Below, piece by piece: positions 10,931 to 21,052 of a stretch of DNA of 64,000 nt. Source of the stretch: Acanthosepion esculentum (taxonomy: Eukaryota; Mollusca; Cephalopoda; Sepiida; Sepiidae); NCBI GenBank assembly GCA_964036315.1, contig OZ038485.1, positions 95,047,951 to 95,111,950 of the forward strand, in the 5' to 3' direction. A program made the position numbers and the translations under genes. Each line of letters opens with the position of its first letter. Position 1 is the stretch's first letter. A model generated the notes under the pieces. It searched no databases. It was not told where the DNA came from and saw only the letters and a program-made list of their open reading frames with translations.

Positions 10931-11051
10931 GACTTACAGCTACATCTTGTAGAAACACCAGTTCTCACATGATCACCAAAGTTAAGCAACATCGAGCCTG
11001 GACAGTATCTAGATGGGTGACTGCTTGAGAATACCAGGTGCTGTAAGCTTT
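10931..11051 (+). pseudogene. 5S rRNA-like sequence (full-length, degenerate)
   Basis: Aligns without gaps over 121 bases to the animal 5S rRNA layout. Box A region GTTAAGCAACATCGAGCC is perfect. The intermediate/box C region reads AGATGGGTGACTGCTTGAGA and the end ATACCAGGTGCTGTAAGC with scattered C-to-T/G-to-A changes. The 5' fifth is most decayed. No T-run terminator follows; instead it runs into SINE sequence at about 11083. A 5S-derived SINE head or retroposed 5S copy is more likely than a working gene. Confidence 0.85.
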
Positions 11052-11082
11052 GATGTGCAAGTGATGTAATGAATTATGGTTT

Positions 11083-11235
11083 GGAATTGTTAATCAGAGT
11101 GCTTTATTCTAATTCCAGTTGGGTTTGTTCCATTCACTTACTCGCAGATACCCTTGGGAATGGTATGAATTCACCTCTTCTCTCTCCAGTTATGGGTTAA
11201 TTAGTGAGACTTGTATCATTTAATCCTTATCTCAA
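11083..11235 (+). repeat. SINE family S4 body joined to 5S-like head
   Basis: TTCTAATTCCAGTTGGGTTT, CATTCACTTAC and CCAGTTATGGGTTAATTAGT match the S4 body in the same order as at 4405. It starts within about 30 bp of the 5S-like end. Confidence 0.6.
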
Positions 11236-11344
11236 AAACAAACAAAAAAATCTTACAATCTTAAAATATTTTCTAGCTTTAAATAACCACCAAAGGGTTG
11301 ATAAACTGTAGAAAATGAATCAATCATTCAATCATGAATTCAAA

Positions 11345-11512
11345 GTTTTCCTTCTTCTAGACGAGATTCTAGTCTGCTCTGCTGTTTAACTCATATCTGG
11401 AGGAAGACAGATTCATGGCTTTTCCAAAGGCATGAATTGAATGAAATAGTATTTGAACTCGGCTCGCTAATTCCATTTTCTGCATTGTTAACCATTACAC
11501 CACCTGCACTAT
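11345..11512 (-). repeat. SINE family S4 copy
   Basis: Minus strand carries the B-box-like GAGTTCAAATAC and the ATATGAGTTAAACAGCAG body; the head ends near 11512. Confidence 0.55.
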
Positions 11513-11635
11513 GCTAGCTGTTCAATTTTTACTTTCCAGCCTTGATCGAGTTAAAAATCACTTATGCAGTTTTGTACAATAAGACTTTGCAACTTCTTTC
11601 CCACAGACACAAATTTGCAAGCCTACTGCAACTCT

Positions 11636-11950
11636 ATTTACACTATTCGGGCTATTGCCCTCATCTTTCTTACCATATTTATCACAACGTTTTGGCCGTT
11701 GTACACTCCGGCCTTCTTCAGGTGGTTGGAATGTCGAACTGAACCTTTTATTTCGCTCACTGAGGTAGACTGTTCTAGTTCCACTATTGTCCTCATAAAG
11801 GGTTCAGTTCAACATTCCAACCACCTGAAGAAGGCTGGAGCATACAACGGCTGAAACGTTGTGATAAATATGGCAATAAAGATGAGAACAATAGTCCAAA
11901 TAATGTAAATAGTGTACATAATACCTCATCTCAGAAATATAGACAGATAT
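11636..11950. mobile_element. Foldback repeat (Penelope-like remnant?)
   Basis: Two inverted arms (about 11640-11760 and 11797-11925) meet at GGTTGGAATGT/ACATTCCAACC. Each arm contains a CTGAAGAAGGC...GAAAC/AAAAC hairpin, GTTG...CAA and a GGACAATAGTCC-like hairpin. The direct repeat TGCAACTCT at 11627-11635 and 11951-11959 looks like a target-site duplication, so the inverted pair was inserted as one unit. Confidence 0.6.
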
Positions 11951-12039
11951 TGCAACTCTGTCGTTATTTCTGTAGCAAATGTTCATATGAGTCCCATTCT
12001 TTAATGGTAATGGTAATTGTTACATCTATATAGTGATTT

Positions 12040-12575
12040 ACTAAGCCTAGCTAAGACGTGGCACAAGGCCAAAATTATGGAGCACTAATAAAGATTGACC
12101 GCACTACTCAGTTATAATTGATCTAGCAAGACAAGGTTGCTAACTATTATACCACAGAAAGTACCTTTAGGGATTCTCTAAACATATCTTAGATGTGGCA
12201 CAAGGCCAAAAGTATGGAGCACCTGGTGAGGATAGAACTAATTACTCAGTCATAATTGATCTAGCAAGACAAGGTTGATAACTACTATACCACAGAAAGT
12301 ACCTTTAGGGATTCTCTAAGCATAGCTTAGATGTGGCACAAGGCCAAAGTATGGAGCACCTAGTGAGGATAGAACTAACTACTCAGTCATAATTGATCTA
12401 GCAAGACAAGCTTCCTAACTATTATACCACAGAAAGTACCTTTAGGGATTCTCTAAGCATAGCTTAGATGTGGCACAAGGCCAAAAGTATGGAGCACCAA
12501 GTGAGAATAGAACTACTCTGTCATAATTGATCTAGCAGGATAAGCTTGCTAACCATTACACCACACTGATGTGGC
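12040..12575 (-). repeat. Tandem array of four S1 SINE units
   Basis: The motif GTGGCACAAGGCC recurs at 12058, 12195, 12333 and 12470, a period of 137-138 bp. Each unit holds the tRNA-like head (minus strand) with CTTGTCTTGCTAGA and an AGAGAATCCC linker. The last unit ends with a near-complete A-box at about 12555-12575. Confidence 0.85.
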
Positions 12576-12774
12576 CATTGTTAGATCTATAGAGAAGCTA
12601 ATTGTATTTAATTCAGCAGCAACAGGAGTCTTGGCAGCCTTGGTGGTTAAAAGAATTCTGAAGCTGTATTTATGCTCCTAATTTCTCCTTTGTCAGTTTT
12701 TGATCAGGTGCCTGGTCAAGTCTTGTCACATTGAACAAGAAACTGTCGTTGCTATTCCCTTCTTTTAGATTTAG

Positions 12775-13360
12775 TATCTGCTCTTGCAGTAATATTAGCC
12801 ATTTCCTTATAAGGAAACATTTGGCATTAATAGACCACGTAGCCAGTACTACTTTTAGTTAAAATTTATAAAGTCTTTCTCTTAGAATATTTTTTCAGGA
12901 AAATAGGTTTCCCAAGTCCAGTAACTCTTTTCAATGTTGATTAGGGTTTCCTTCCTAACCCTTTATTTGAAGTAGTGTGGAAAGTGAACATCTTGATTAT
13001 GTCATTATTTTCTCTTCTAGTCATATGTGATATCCATTTTAGTTGTTGCTGCTGTTGAAAGTCCTCAAGTGATGTAGTTTCTGGCAGTTCTTTGTGATTT
13101 TGTAGTGCTAGACCAAAATGTTCAAAGAAAAATGGCTTCACTCACTCAAGGCCTTTTTTAACCATGGATCTAAGAAAGCAGTTATATAAAACTGATAGTT
13201 TAGATATTTCTGTATGGGTTTGACGCCATGCATGACATAGTCCAACAAGGCTATTTAAGAACATTATTTGAGTTGTCAGATTAATGTTTTGGTTTTGTGG
13301 CAATTTGAGGTGTTGAGTGAAACTACCTCGAACACAGTTTAGTTCCACCAATTCAAATAT
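12775..13360 (-). pseudogene. LINE C-terminal fragment (family 3)
   Basis: The minus-strand frames 13142-13351 and 12941-13141 read as a non-LTR RT C-terminus with E-T-T-S-L-E-D-F-Q, a Q-rich run, L-K-W-I-S-H and F-H-T-T-S-N-K. TTTCCTTATAAGGAAACATT marks its 3' non-coding end. Copies at 36960-37385 and 48760-49740 match over the whole length. Confidence 0.7.
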
Positions 13361-13371
13361 TTACAACTAGG

Positions 13372-13665
13372 ATGCACCATGCTGCTTTCAAAGAGTTGAA
13401 TCCCCATCATTGCATTCGTGCTCCAAATATAAGAACTGCCATTTTGTGGAACAGGTGTCAACGGGGTTGTTTTTTGAAGAATTTAACTTTGACCTCTTCA
13501 AGTCAAAAGTCAGTCGTCATCTTTACCCCTTATCTGCATAATTATCACTTTCTACCACCTACTCTTCCATTCATATGCATCTCATTTATCATTACCATTT
13601 CAACAATGACTCTACCTTGAGTGCCTCTAGAGCCTTGTATCAGGTGAAATTTAGTTAAAAATAAA
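13372..13665 (+). pseudogene. LINE 3' end, family 1
   Basis: Contains the R-T-A-I-L-W-N block and the terminal CCTTGTATCAGGTGAAAT with an A-rich end. Heavily decayed. Confidence 0.55.
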
Positions 13666-13669
13666 AAGA

Positions 13670-14740
13670 AGGTTTAGAAAATTTGACACCCACAGGATAT
13701 AGAGAAGGCAAGAGGGATAGATGAAAACAGTGCATAAGCTATCTAACAAGCTCATGTAAATGGTTGGCAGAACAGAGTTTAGTTGGAACATCAAAAAGAC
13801 AAAATTTATTATGAGGTACAGATAAAAGAACATTGTGAAGAGCCATGATTACCAATGATGTGAAAGGATATGGCAAATAGAAGAAGAAACAACCATTATG
13901 CCAATATGAGCTTCCTCAATGAACGTTTTTCTATGAATTATAAGAGATAATATAAGAAAAGGATAAGTGTCTAGAATGCTATGACAAATAGAATCTTCCA
14001 GTTTATTTGTCCTACTTTTTCTTATTTTATTCCTATAACTGTCAATGCTTTTATACTTGTAAAATCTGATATTGCATTCACCCACACTAACTCGCCCTAT
14101 GCCAACTGAATTGTGATGCTCTCATCTCGTTAGCAATAGAAATTTGATCCTCATTACTGATTAGATTATATTTGAAATTTCATATACCTTGAAAAATGAT
14201 CTGGAGTTGGCAGACAGGTGATAACTGTTCGTTGGGTCACAGGTAATATGACTGCTTGGTTATGTGAGGCGGATAAAGTTTTGTTTTAACAATTTCTGCA
14301 AATTTTTATTTCTTCAGAAATAAATGTCCTCATGTCTTGTTAGATGCTAAAATTAGATTAAATTTCTCATTTGAATTTCCTCGTTTCCTCCTGACTACTA
14401 CTCTGTTTTATATTAGGAAACCTGTTTTAACCTCTTTTTGCTTTTTTACTTGCTGTTATCTTCAATTACAGAAATGTCTTTATAGCAGCTGTTGTTTCTG
14501 TTCCAAAAGCTCTTGTTTCAATTTTCATATTTTCATTTGGAAAATTGAATTCAAAGAGAGTGGTGAAAAGTTCTCAGCCCAACCAATAAAAGATTATTAA
14601 ACAAAAGTTCTGATATTTAGTCATTTGTTCATATTTTGGAAAGTGGCTCAAGTGAAGAACTTTTAAAATACTTCTTCGTTGGAAATATCAAAATAAGGAA
14701 TTAAAACTTGTAGAATGATGTCAGAGTAAGAAGTTTTATA
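13670..14740. other. No recognisable gene
   Basis: AT-rich DNA. 13670-13850 loosely resembles the 3' part of LINE family 2 on the plus strand. Remaining frames have no identifiable domains. Confidence 0.45.
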
Positions 14741-14778
14741 TTGTCTTTTCACTACATGAATATATATGTGTTAGTATG

Positions 14779-14779
<1 letters not shown>

Positions 14780-14821
<42 letters not shown>
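14780..14821. repeat. (AT)n microsatellite
   Basis: AT tract directly left of the Tc1-like derivative. Confidence 0.95.
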
Positions 14822-14825
<4 letters not shown>

Positions 14826-14828
<3 letters not shown>

Positions 14829-15199
14829 TAGAGTTCTAAAGTTTGAAGCAACCCCCAGAATCAGCATGGGATGAACTTGACAGAAGAGTAAAAAAAAAAA
14901 GAAAAAACCTCTTCTTGAAAAAAGAATGGAATCAATTATCAAACTTATACTTTGAGAATCTTTTTGAACAAATGCCAAAAATTTATGCTGCAGTAATCAA
15001 GGCAAAAGGAGAATATTTTGATGAGAGCAAATCATCAAAGGATTTTTTTTCTTTTTGTCATAATAAAATTTCTAATAAATTATCAGGTTTCATATTTTTT
15101 TAACCATGTATAATAATTTTCTCTTATTTAAAGTACAAAACAACTACTTTTTGGGCTAACTTAAAAAATTACCAGGGTTGAACTCAAACTTTAGAACTG

Positions 15200-15204
<5 letters not shown>
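14826..15204 (+). mobile_element. Tc1-like deletion derivative with transposase C-terminus
   Basis: Terminal inverted repeats CACTAGAGTTCTAAAGTTTG and its counterpart ending AACTTTAGAACTGTAGTG bound 379 bp. The frame at 14843-15103 encodes the last about 65 residues of a Tc1-type transposase: W-D-E-L-D-R-R-V, then W-N-Q-L, L-F-E-Q-M-P and A-V-I-K-A-K-G. The first TIR abuts this C-terminal segment directly, so the N-terminal DNA-binding domains and the first two catalytic aspartates are deleted. Non-autonomous. Confidence 0.85.

Positions 15205-15206
<2 letters not shown>

Positions 15207-15258
<52 letters not shown>
15207..15258. repeat. (AT)n microsatellite
   Basis: AT tract separating two DNA-transposon pieces. 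Confidence 0.95.
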
Positions 15259-15262
<4 letters not shown>

Positions 15263-15555
15263 GTATATTTAGACAGCAAGTATTCATCCTAACAAGTCTG
15301 ATTAAAAAGAACTGACAATATCTGTCAGTTTAATTTTTTTATTGTATTTTTCAAATCATGAACGGCTGCCAAGAGATTTTTTTAAAGATTGATGGTTGAG
15401 GCAGCCAAGGTAAGGTGGGAATCACATCTAAATACTTTGAAACACCCTCAGTCAGTGTTCAGAATTGGAGTCAAAATTGTAGATGAAAGTTTATATGTAA
15501 TTGTTTTGTTCAAGTATTTTGAATGTCTCAGTCATTTTCAAGAACCAAAATTGAT
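15259..15555 (-). mobile_element. DNA-transposon terminal fragment
   Basis: Reverse complement of 30687-31013, sharing GACAGCAAGTATTCATCC and CTCAGTCATTTTCAAGAACC. Its twin begins with a Tc1-type CACTACAGTTCAAAAGTTT end; here that end is replaced. No usable coding frame. Confidence 0.6.
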
Positions 15556-15751
15556 GTCTATGTGGTAGAATTCCTTTAAGATGACTTGAGATTGTTGAAA
15601 TCAACAATTCTGAGAACATTACTGAACATCTTATTTAAAAATTTGAAAAAATACAATAAAAATAATGAAATAGACACACCTTGTTTCTTTTTAATCAAAC
15701 TTGTTTGTGTATAAACAGTCTGTCTGTGGATGACAATATATATATATGCTC

Positions 15752-16039
15752 CTGAAAATTTTATTTCGGTTGAGCTCTCTGGGGAGGAAGTGTGAGTTTG
15801 TAAACAGTGACTATTTTGGCTAATAATGCAAGACTCTTCGGTAAATTGAATCGAGTTCTCTCAGTCACTGTGTGTTTATCTAAAAATAAATACACTTAAA
15901 TTCACCTTCATCCCTGCCCTGTGCCAACGGCTTAGTGGCAGAATCACCGACTGATGCCAATTCAGTCGGGTTTTGATCCTAGCTAGAGGCAATTCATGGT
16001 CGAGCCACACTGATGAGCCAAACAGTCTGACTGTAGATG

Positions 16040-16043
<4 letters not shown>
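15752..16043 (+). repeat. tRNA-derived SINE, family S2
   Basis: tRNA-like head with GGCTTAGTGGCAGAA (A-box region) and GGGTTTTGATCCTAGC (B-box region), ending CTGTAGATGACAA and then (AT)n. The copy at 29779-30091 has the same start, boxes and end. A truncated 3' end of the same SINE, also followed by AT repeats, lies at 15714-15750. Confidence 0.75.

Positions 16044-16091
<48 letters not shown>
16043..16091. repeat. (AT)n at a SINE 3' end
   Basis: AT tract immediately after the S2 terminus. Confidence 0.95.
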
Positions 16092-16094
<3 letters not shown>

Positions 16095-16095
<1 letters not shown>

Positions 16096-16673
16096 AAATT
16101 TGGAATAATAAATTGTAAAATAAGATTAATCAAATACAGAATATAACAAGAATGCAAAATGGCTAAAGTAAGAGCCAATCTCCCCCTCTGCCCCCCTGTC
16201 ATTTCCCCCCACATGTCATTTTCACATGACACTGGCTATATAATTGCCAAATTCAAAGACTCATCTTTTTTTTCACAATGTTATTCATGCAGCACAAAGC
16301 AAGGCTGACCCCTTCACCACTAACCCTAGATATTAGTATTGGGCTATGGAAGAATAGAGTCAGCCACAGTAACAGAAATTACTATTACTATTAAAGAAGC
16401 TAGACATAGACTGAAAGAGGTCCTCTTCTTCAACAAGGACTGATAACAACATATTCAGATACCTTTCCTCCTAAACTAAGTCCACAGATACACATTGTCT
16501 GCAAATACTTTTTTCTTCATTTCTCTTTCTCTATTTTGGATTGGATGTTAAATATATTTAAATGGTACAAGTTGTTGCATTTGTTTCTCTTCAAAAACTG
16601 TTTCTCAGTTTGTTTAAGCACACATGATTTAGCATTAACTCTCCATAAACTTGGGATTACATTCTGGTGTATT

Positions 16674-16723
<50 letters not shown>

Positions 16724-16960
16724 CATAATGAGTTAAAAGTTAACATAATAATGTAATACTAATATAATAATAAATAATGAGTTAAAATAGCTACAAATAT
16801 TATTTCAATTATTTCTGTTGAATAGCCATTAGAATAATTTAAAACATAACTGTTGCTGCCTACTTAATAACAATTAGGATAATGCAATAAACTGGAAATA
16901 CCTAACCGTGCTACCCATAATGCCTCATTGACCAGCATATACAAAAAGTTGAGCCACCAC
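16095..16960. other. Non-coding with (AT)n at 16680-16722
   Basis: AT-rich sequence with no gene seen. Confidence 0.5.
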
Positions 16961-16971
16961 ACAACACACAT

Positions 16972-17117
16972 GACCTGAAGATTGCATACAAGCATGAAAC
17001 AGACGGTTGCCACTTGGCATTGACCTCAGTGTCCACTTTTTTATTTAAACATGCTCTCTGTTCCTGATATTTAGCACTTTTACTCATAAATATAGCATAC
17101 CTGAAAACTATATTTTT

Positions 17118-17118
<1 letters not shown>
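16972..17118 (+). repeat. Short repeat with hammerhead-like head, degenerate
   Basis: CTGAAGA, a UGC/GCA hairpin, GAAA, then CAGACGGTT, followed by about 105 bp of body (CTGATATTTAGCACTTTTAC) and (AT)n. Body and order match 62047-62173. Stem I and stem III pairing are broken here. Confidence 0.5.
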
Positions 17119-17166
<48 letters not shown>

Positions 17167-17235
17167 ATGTATGTATGTGTGTGTGTGTGTGTATATATGT
17201 ATGTATGTATATATATATATATGTGTGTGTGTGTG

Positions 17236-17329
<94 letters not shown>

Positions 17330-17330
17330 G
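17119..17330. repeat. Compound (AT)n/(GT)n microsatellite
   Basis: About 212 bp of AT repeats with two (GT)n islands and ATGT/TATG variants at 17165-17240. Long enough to be unstable and hard to assemble. Confidence 0.95.
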
Positions 17331-17454
17331 TTGTAGTATTGTATGTAAATGAGATACTGTTATAAAAGCAGAACACCACTGCAAATGCCAGTTGAACTAC
17401 CATCTGTTAACCTGAAAACGGTTATTACAGAGAGTACTCTACTTCATAACAATA

Positions 17455-19450
17455 TGGTATCACCGATATGATCTCTAATCATGCTGGATGAACCGGAGGA
17501 TGTAGAAACTTGGCTAGGTGTTTTGCAGCATTGGCTAAGGTTAAGAAACTGAAAGACAAGAAAGCCTCTGGAGGGGAGAATGAAATTATTGATTTCTTTT
17601 TGGCTTTGGAAGGGTATGAAGCCATGCAGAAAATATCCATTATGGTGTATGCCAAAATACTGGAAGACTTAAACATAGGAGGAAATTTCAACCATTATAA
17701 AAAGAAATATGTAACCAAAAAAAAGCTGGTTATTGCAAGAGACAAACAAAATTTCTGGAAAAAAGACAGAACCCGAATGAAACGGTAAATCATCAGATAT
17801 GCTCGGATTCATTCCCCTTACCTCACATAGAAACGGCAAGTCATGAATTAGCAGGAATGAAATACTTTGCCAAGATTAACCTGGAATAAGCATATAACCA
17901 AATAGAAATTGACAGAAAATTTACAGAAGTCACTACAATTAATGCCCCAATAGGCTTTTATTAAGATGGACTCATCTTCCATTTGGAGTTAAGATTTCCA
18001 GCCACATTTTTCAAAAGGCAATTGAAAAACTTCTATCAGAGGGGGTAAAAAACATAATCATATATCAAGATGGTATAGGCACAAGTGCTTACAAAGAGAA
18101 ATTAAAAAAAAACTGAACAAATTTTAAACAAATTTAAAAATGCTGGTATAATGATAAATAGTTATAAAATAGTAAGGATCATAGAAAGAGCTCAAAATTT
18201 CTTGTTAGGATGAAAATTTTTGTTAAATTCAGATCACAAACCTTTAGAGTTTATATTTAATCCCAGAAAGGAATTACCAAAAGTCACATCTCTTAGAATT
18301 TTAACAAGGTCTATAAAACTCATGATATTTGATTTTGACATCATATACGTAAAGAGGAACACTATTCCACATGTGGATATACTATCCAGACTATATTTCA
18401 ACAGTAAAAAATTAGAAATGTCTGAAAAATTCAGAATACTGCCCTGGGATGAAACGGATGTGTTAACCCTAAATCGTCTCAGCATGGAAACCATACAAGA
18501 TCCAGTGTTAAGTAGAATTTCAGACAGAATAAAAAGAAACACCTGAAGCAATTGTTCAATGGCAGAAAGACGCTACAAAGAATCAAGGCATAAGTTAACT
18601 GAAGAGAAAGGCATAATATGCAATGGAGATATTATACCCTCACAAAGTTTATGAAGTACTAAAGGTGTACATGATGATGGACATTGTGGTGTAACAGCGA
18701 CACAAATGTGATTAAAATTACAAGTGTGGTGGCCAGGATATTCTCAAGATGTAGAAGACTGTGTAAAAAGATGCCCAAAATGTTCTGAAATAAAAAACAA
18801 ACTTTCAGCAAAACAAAATTCACTCGTAGCCTAAAGAAAAAGAACCATGGGCTTGGGTACACATGGATGCCCATATTAAAGGCATGGGGCTATTTTAAAT
18901 TTTAGTGGACATATTTTCAGGATGGCCCAAAGTAATTAAGGTTGCTGATAGAAAATCCACCACTCTAAAACAATAATTAAGAACGATATTTTCAAGGAAT
19001 GGGCGCATTATCTGAAACCAATTTGGTCTCAGATAATGTGCCCAAATTTTGCAAAGAAAAGTCTGTGCTAGTGGCTTGGATTGGATGTGTCCCATATAAA
19101 ACACTACTTTACCATCTACAATCGAATGGAATCACAGAAAGAATGGTGCAGACTGTGAAAATGGGACTAAAAGAATTTTCCACACCTAATCATAATATAG
19201 AGAGTTACTTACCATGATTACTGTTATGCTATAGGACAATTTCACATACTGGCAGGTGACAAAATCCCTCTGCATTAACAGGTAGACAGATTAAAGCTCC
19301 CATAACAATGTCATTTTCAACAAGTGAAAGTGTATAGTATAAAAAAGACAAAGAATCTAATCCAGAGAAGGCAAACTTTGTAGTACAGAAAGGACACAAC
19401 ACAGCAATACTGACGAAAAATGGACAAAAATGTACTGGCCCATGCCGATC
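17455..19450 (+). pseudogene. Ty3/gypsy retrotransposon fossil A (gag-pol remains)
   Basis: Gag-like start (17510-17788; E-N-E-I-I-D-F-F-L-A motif) jumps straight to reverse transcriptase at about 17795 (F-P-L-P-H-I-E, L-A-G-M-K-Y-F-A-K-I), losing protease. The RT catalytic box at 18060-18075 reads Y-Q-D-G, so the second aspartate is gone. 18218-18546 holds the RNase H end (H-K-P-L-E-F-I-F-N-P). The integrase zinc-binding region follows near 18670-18790 (W-W-P-G-Y-S, C-P-K-C) and the core near 18840-19215 (S-D-N-V-P-K-F-C, S-N-G-I-T-E-R-M-V). Many stops and frameshifts. No LTRs seen. Confidence 0.85.
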
Positions 19451-19746
19451 AATTCAAAAGCAGAATGAAACCCGAGGAAATAGATGAAGAATCCAAAGAT
19501 AAGGAACATGAAGTGGAGGAGGGGACTAATGAATCCAGTAGTGAAACTGAACAATCTATGGATGATAATGACCATAACAAAATGGTGTCACCTGACGAAG
19601 CTCTGTTGAACAGAGAAAAACCTGAAAATGTAAAGATTTGGATAAAATGTTTTGTGACATGTGCCAAAATAAAGAATTTACAAGATGACCAAACACCTGA
19701 AGGACAGAAAGAAATTTTTGACCCCTGTGGGATCCGAAGCCATTAG
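19420..19746 (+). pseudogene. In-frame fusion of pol tail (A) to gag start (B)
   Basis: A 108-codon frame begins with the acidic C-terminal tail of gypsy A pol (L-A-H-A-D-Q-F, then a Glu/Asp/Ser-rich run also present at 42580-42760). It passes without an LTR into a gag start (M-V-S-P near 19582, then K-P-E-N-V-K-I-W-I) like those at 17455 and 38871. It looks like a scar of tandem elements after loss of the LTR between them. Confidence 0.65.
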
Positions 19747-20780
19747 GCAGATTTTGTTAATGACTTACCTGGCTGAAATTGAAAATTTTGCATTTAAGGA
19801 AGTCAAAGAAATAATATTGAGAAATATTCAACTCCCAAAAAAAGATTGGTCATTGCCAAATGAACCAAATTCTTAGCATTGAAACAAGAATTTTTGGGAG
19901 TCTATAAGGAAATATCTAAGAAGGTTAAGAGATACCAGCAGATATTGGGAATTCCACGAACTAGGACAATAGGGAATAAGCACAGAGGAAGAATTAAGTA
20001 AACTCTGATCGGTAGGACTGTACAATGCCTCTCCTAATGTAAAAATTTTAGAGCAGTTACAGACAAACCAAATGACTTTAGAAACATGTATTGACTTAAT
20101 ACAATAAGAGGAATTAATTGACAAATTTAATACAAACAAAAACCAAGCCGAGCTTATGGACACATGTGCAATAAGAAAAACAATGATAAAATGCAGATAT
20201 AAACAACTATAAACATGAATCAAAGAGAGGGAAATATCCAGCATGGGGACAGATATGTAATAAGTGCAAAAAGAAAATCTCTTTCAAGTTGTATGCAGAT
20301 GGTGAGATACCTTTGTAAAAACTGTTGAAATAATACACAACACTGTGAAAAGTCAAACAAACGTTTTTTTTAATAGAAAGGAGAAACAAAAAGGACACCT
20401 TCACAGATATTAAATTAAATGGTGTAGACTTAAAAATACAAGTTGACACTGGAAGCAAAAATGTATCTTCTCCAACTAATAAAAAAGAATTGGAATCATT
20501 TCTCGGATTAGCTAATTTTTATAGCAAATTCTTGGCAAAATATTCTGAAAGAATTGAAGTGTTTTCTAAGTTGCGAAAGAAGAATAAGAAGTTTGAATGT
20601 ACTAGTACACACCAAACAGCCTTGATTAAATAAAAAAGAAACTCTATCTACAAAACCCATGGTCAAGATTTTTGACCCTAAAATGGATGTTACATTAACC
20701 ACAGATGTAGTGGCCAATCTGTATCAGCAATTTTGTCCCAGGAAGGACACTCAGTGAAAAGTCCAATTTTTGTATCAAGG
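19582..20780 (+). pseudogene. Ty3/gypsy fossil B, internally deleted
   Basis: Gag continues through a frameshift at 19685-19876 and on to about 20130. A degenerate zinc knuckle (C-x2-C) lies near 20250 and a protease active site D-T-G-S at 20445-20456. Only a few residues later comes the RT connection/RNase H boundary (L-E-S-F-L-G-L-A-N-F-Y). The RT fingers and palm are therefore deleted. Ends near 20780 after an RNase H-like T-T-D motif. Several in-frame stops. Confidence 0.75.
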
Positions 20781-21052
20781 AAAGAAGACAATAATATCAA
20801 TAGGCAATGAGCACAAATGTATGCCCTTCATGTTGTTCAAATTATAAAATAGATGTCTCGTGCTTTATCAGGAAGTGTTTCATTGTATACAGTGCATGAT
20901 ATGCTGCACATACCAACTGTTCTTCTTGTCTGAGTAAATATACATTATGACATATATATTATCATATATTATGACACTGTGAAAGATAGTATGTCATCAA
21001 CATCAATGTTTTCAATGTCTAATGGGAACAAGATTGAAACACTTGATCAGAT

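Noticed and set aside
10931..11051. Active 5S rRNA gene
   Set aside because: Several changes in stems, a decayed 5' end and no T-run terminator.
11815..11870. Foldback arm as a true hammerhead ribozyme
   Set aside because: CTGAAGA and GAAAC are present with a good stem II, but an extra A follows the core, no A-U closed stem III forms and no cleavage triplet is found.
17119..17403. Long Ile-Tyr and Cys-Val frames across (AT)n/(GT)n tracts
   Set aside because: They are microsatellites read as protein; the same occurs at 1, 14780, 30612, 54562, 61069 and 62716.
18234..18551. Minus-strand 105-codon frame
   Set aside because: Shadow of the gypsy A RNase H region on the plus strand.
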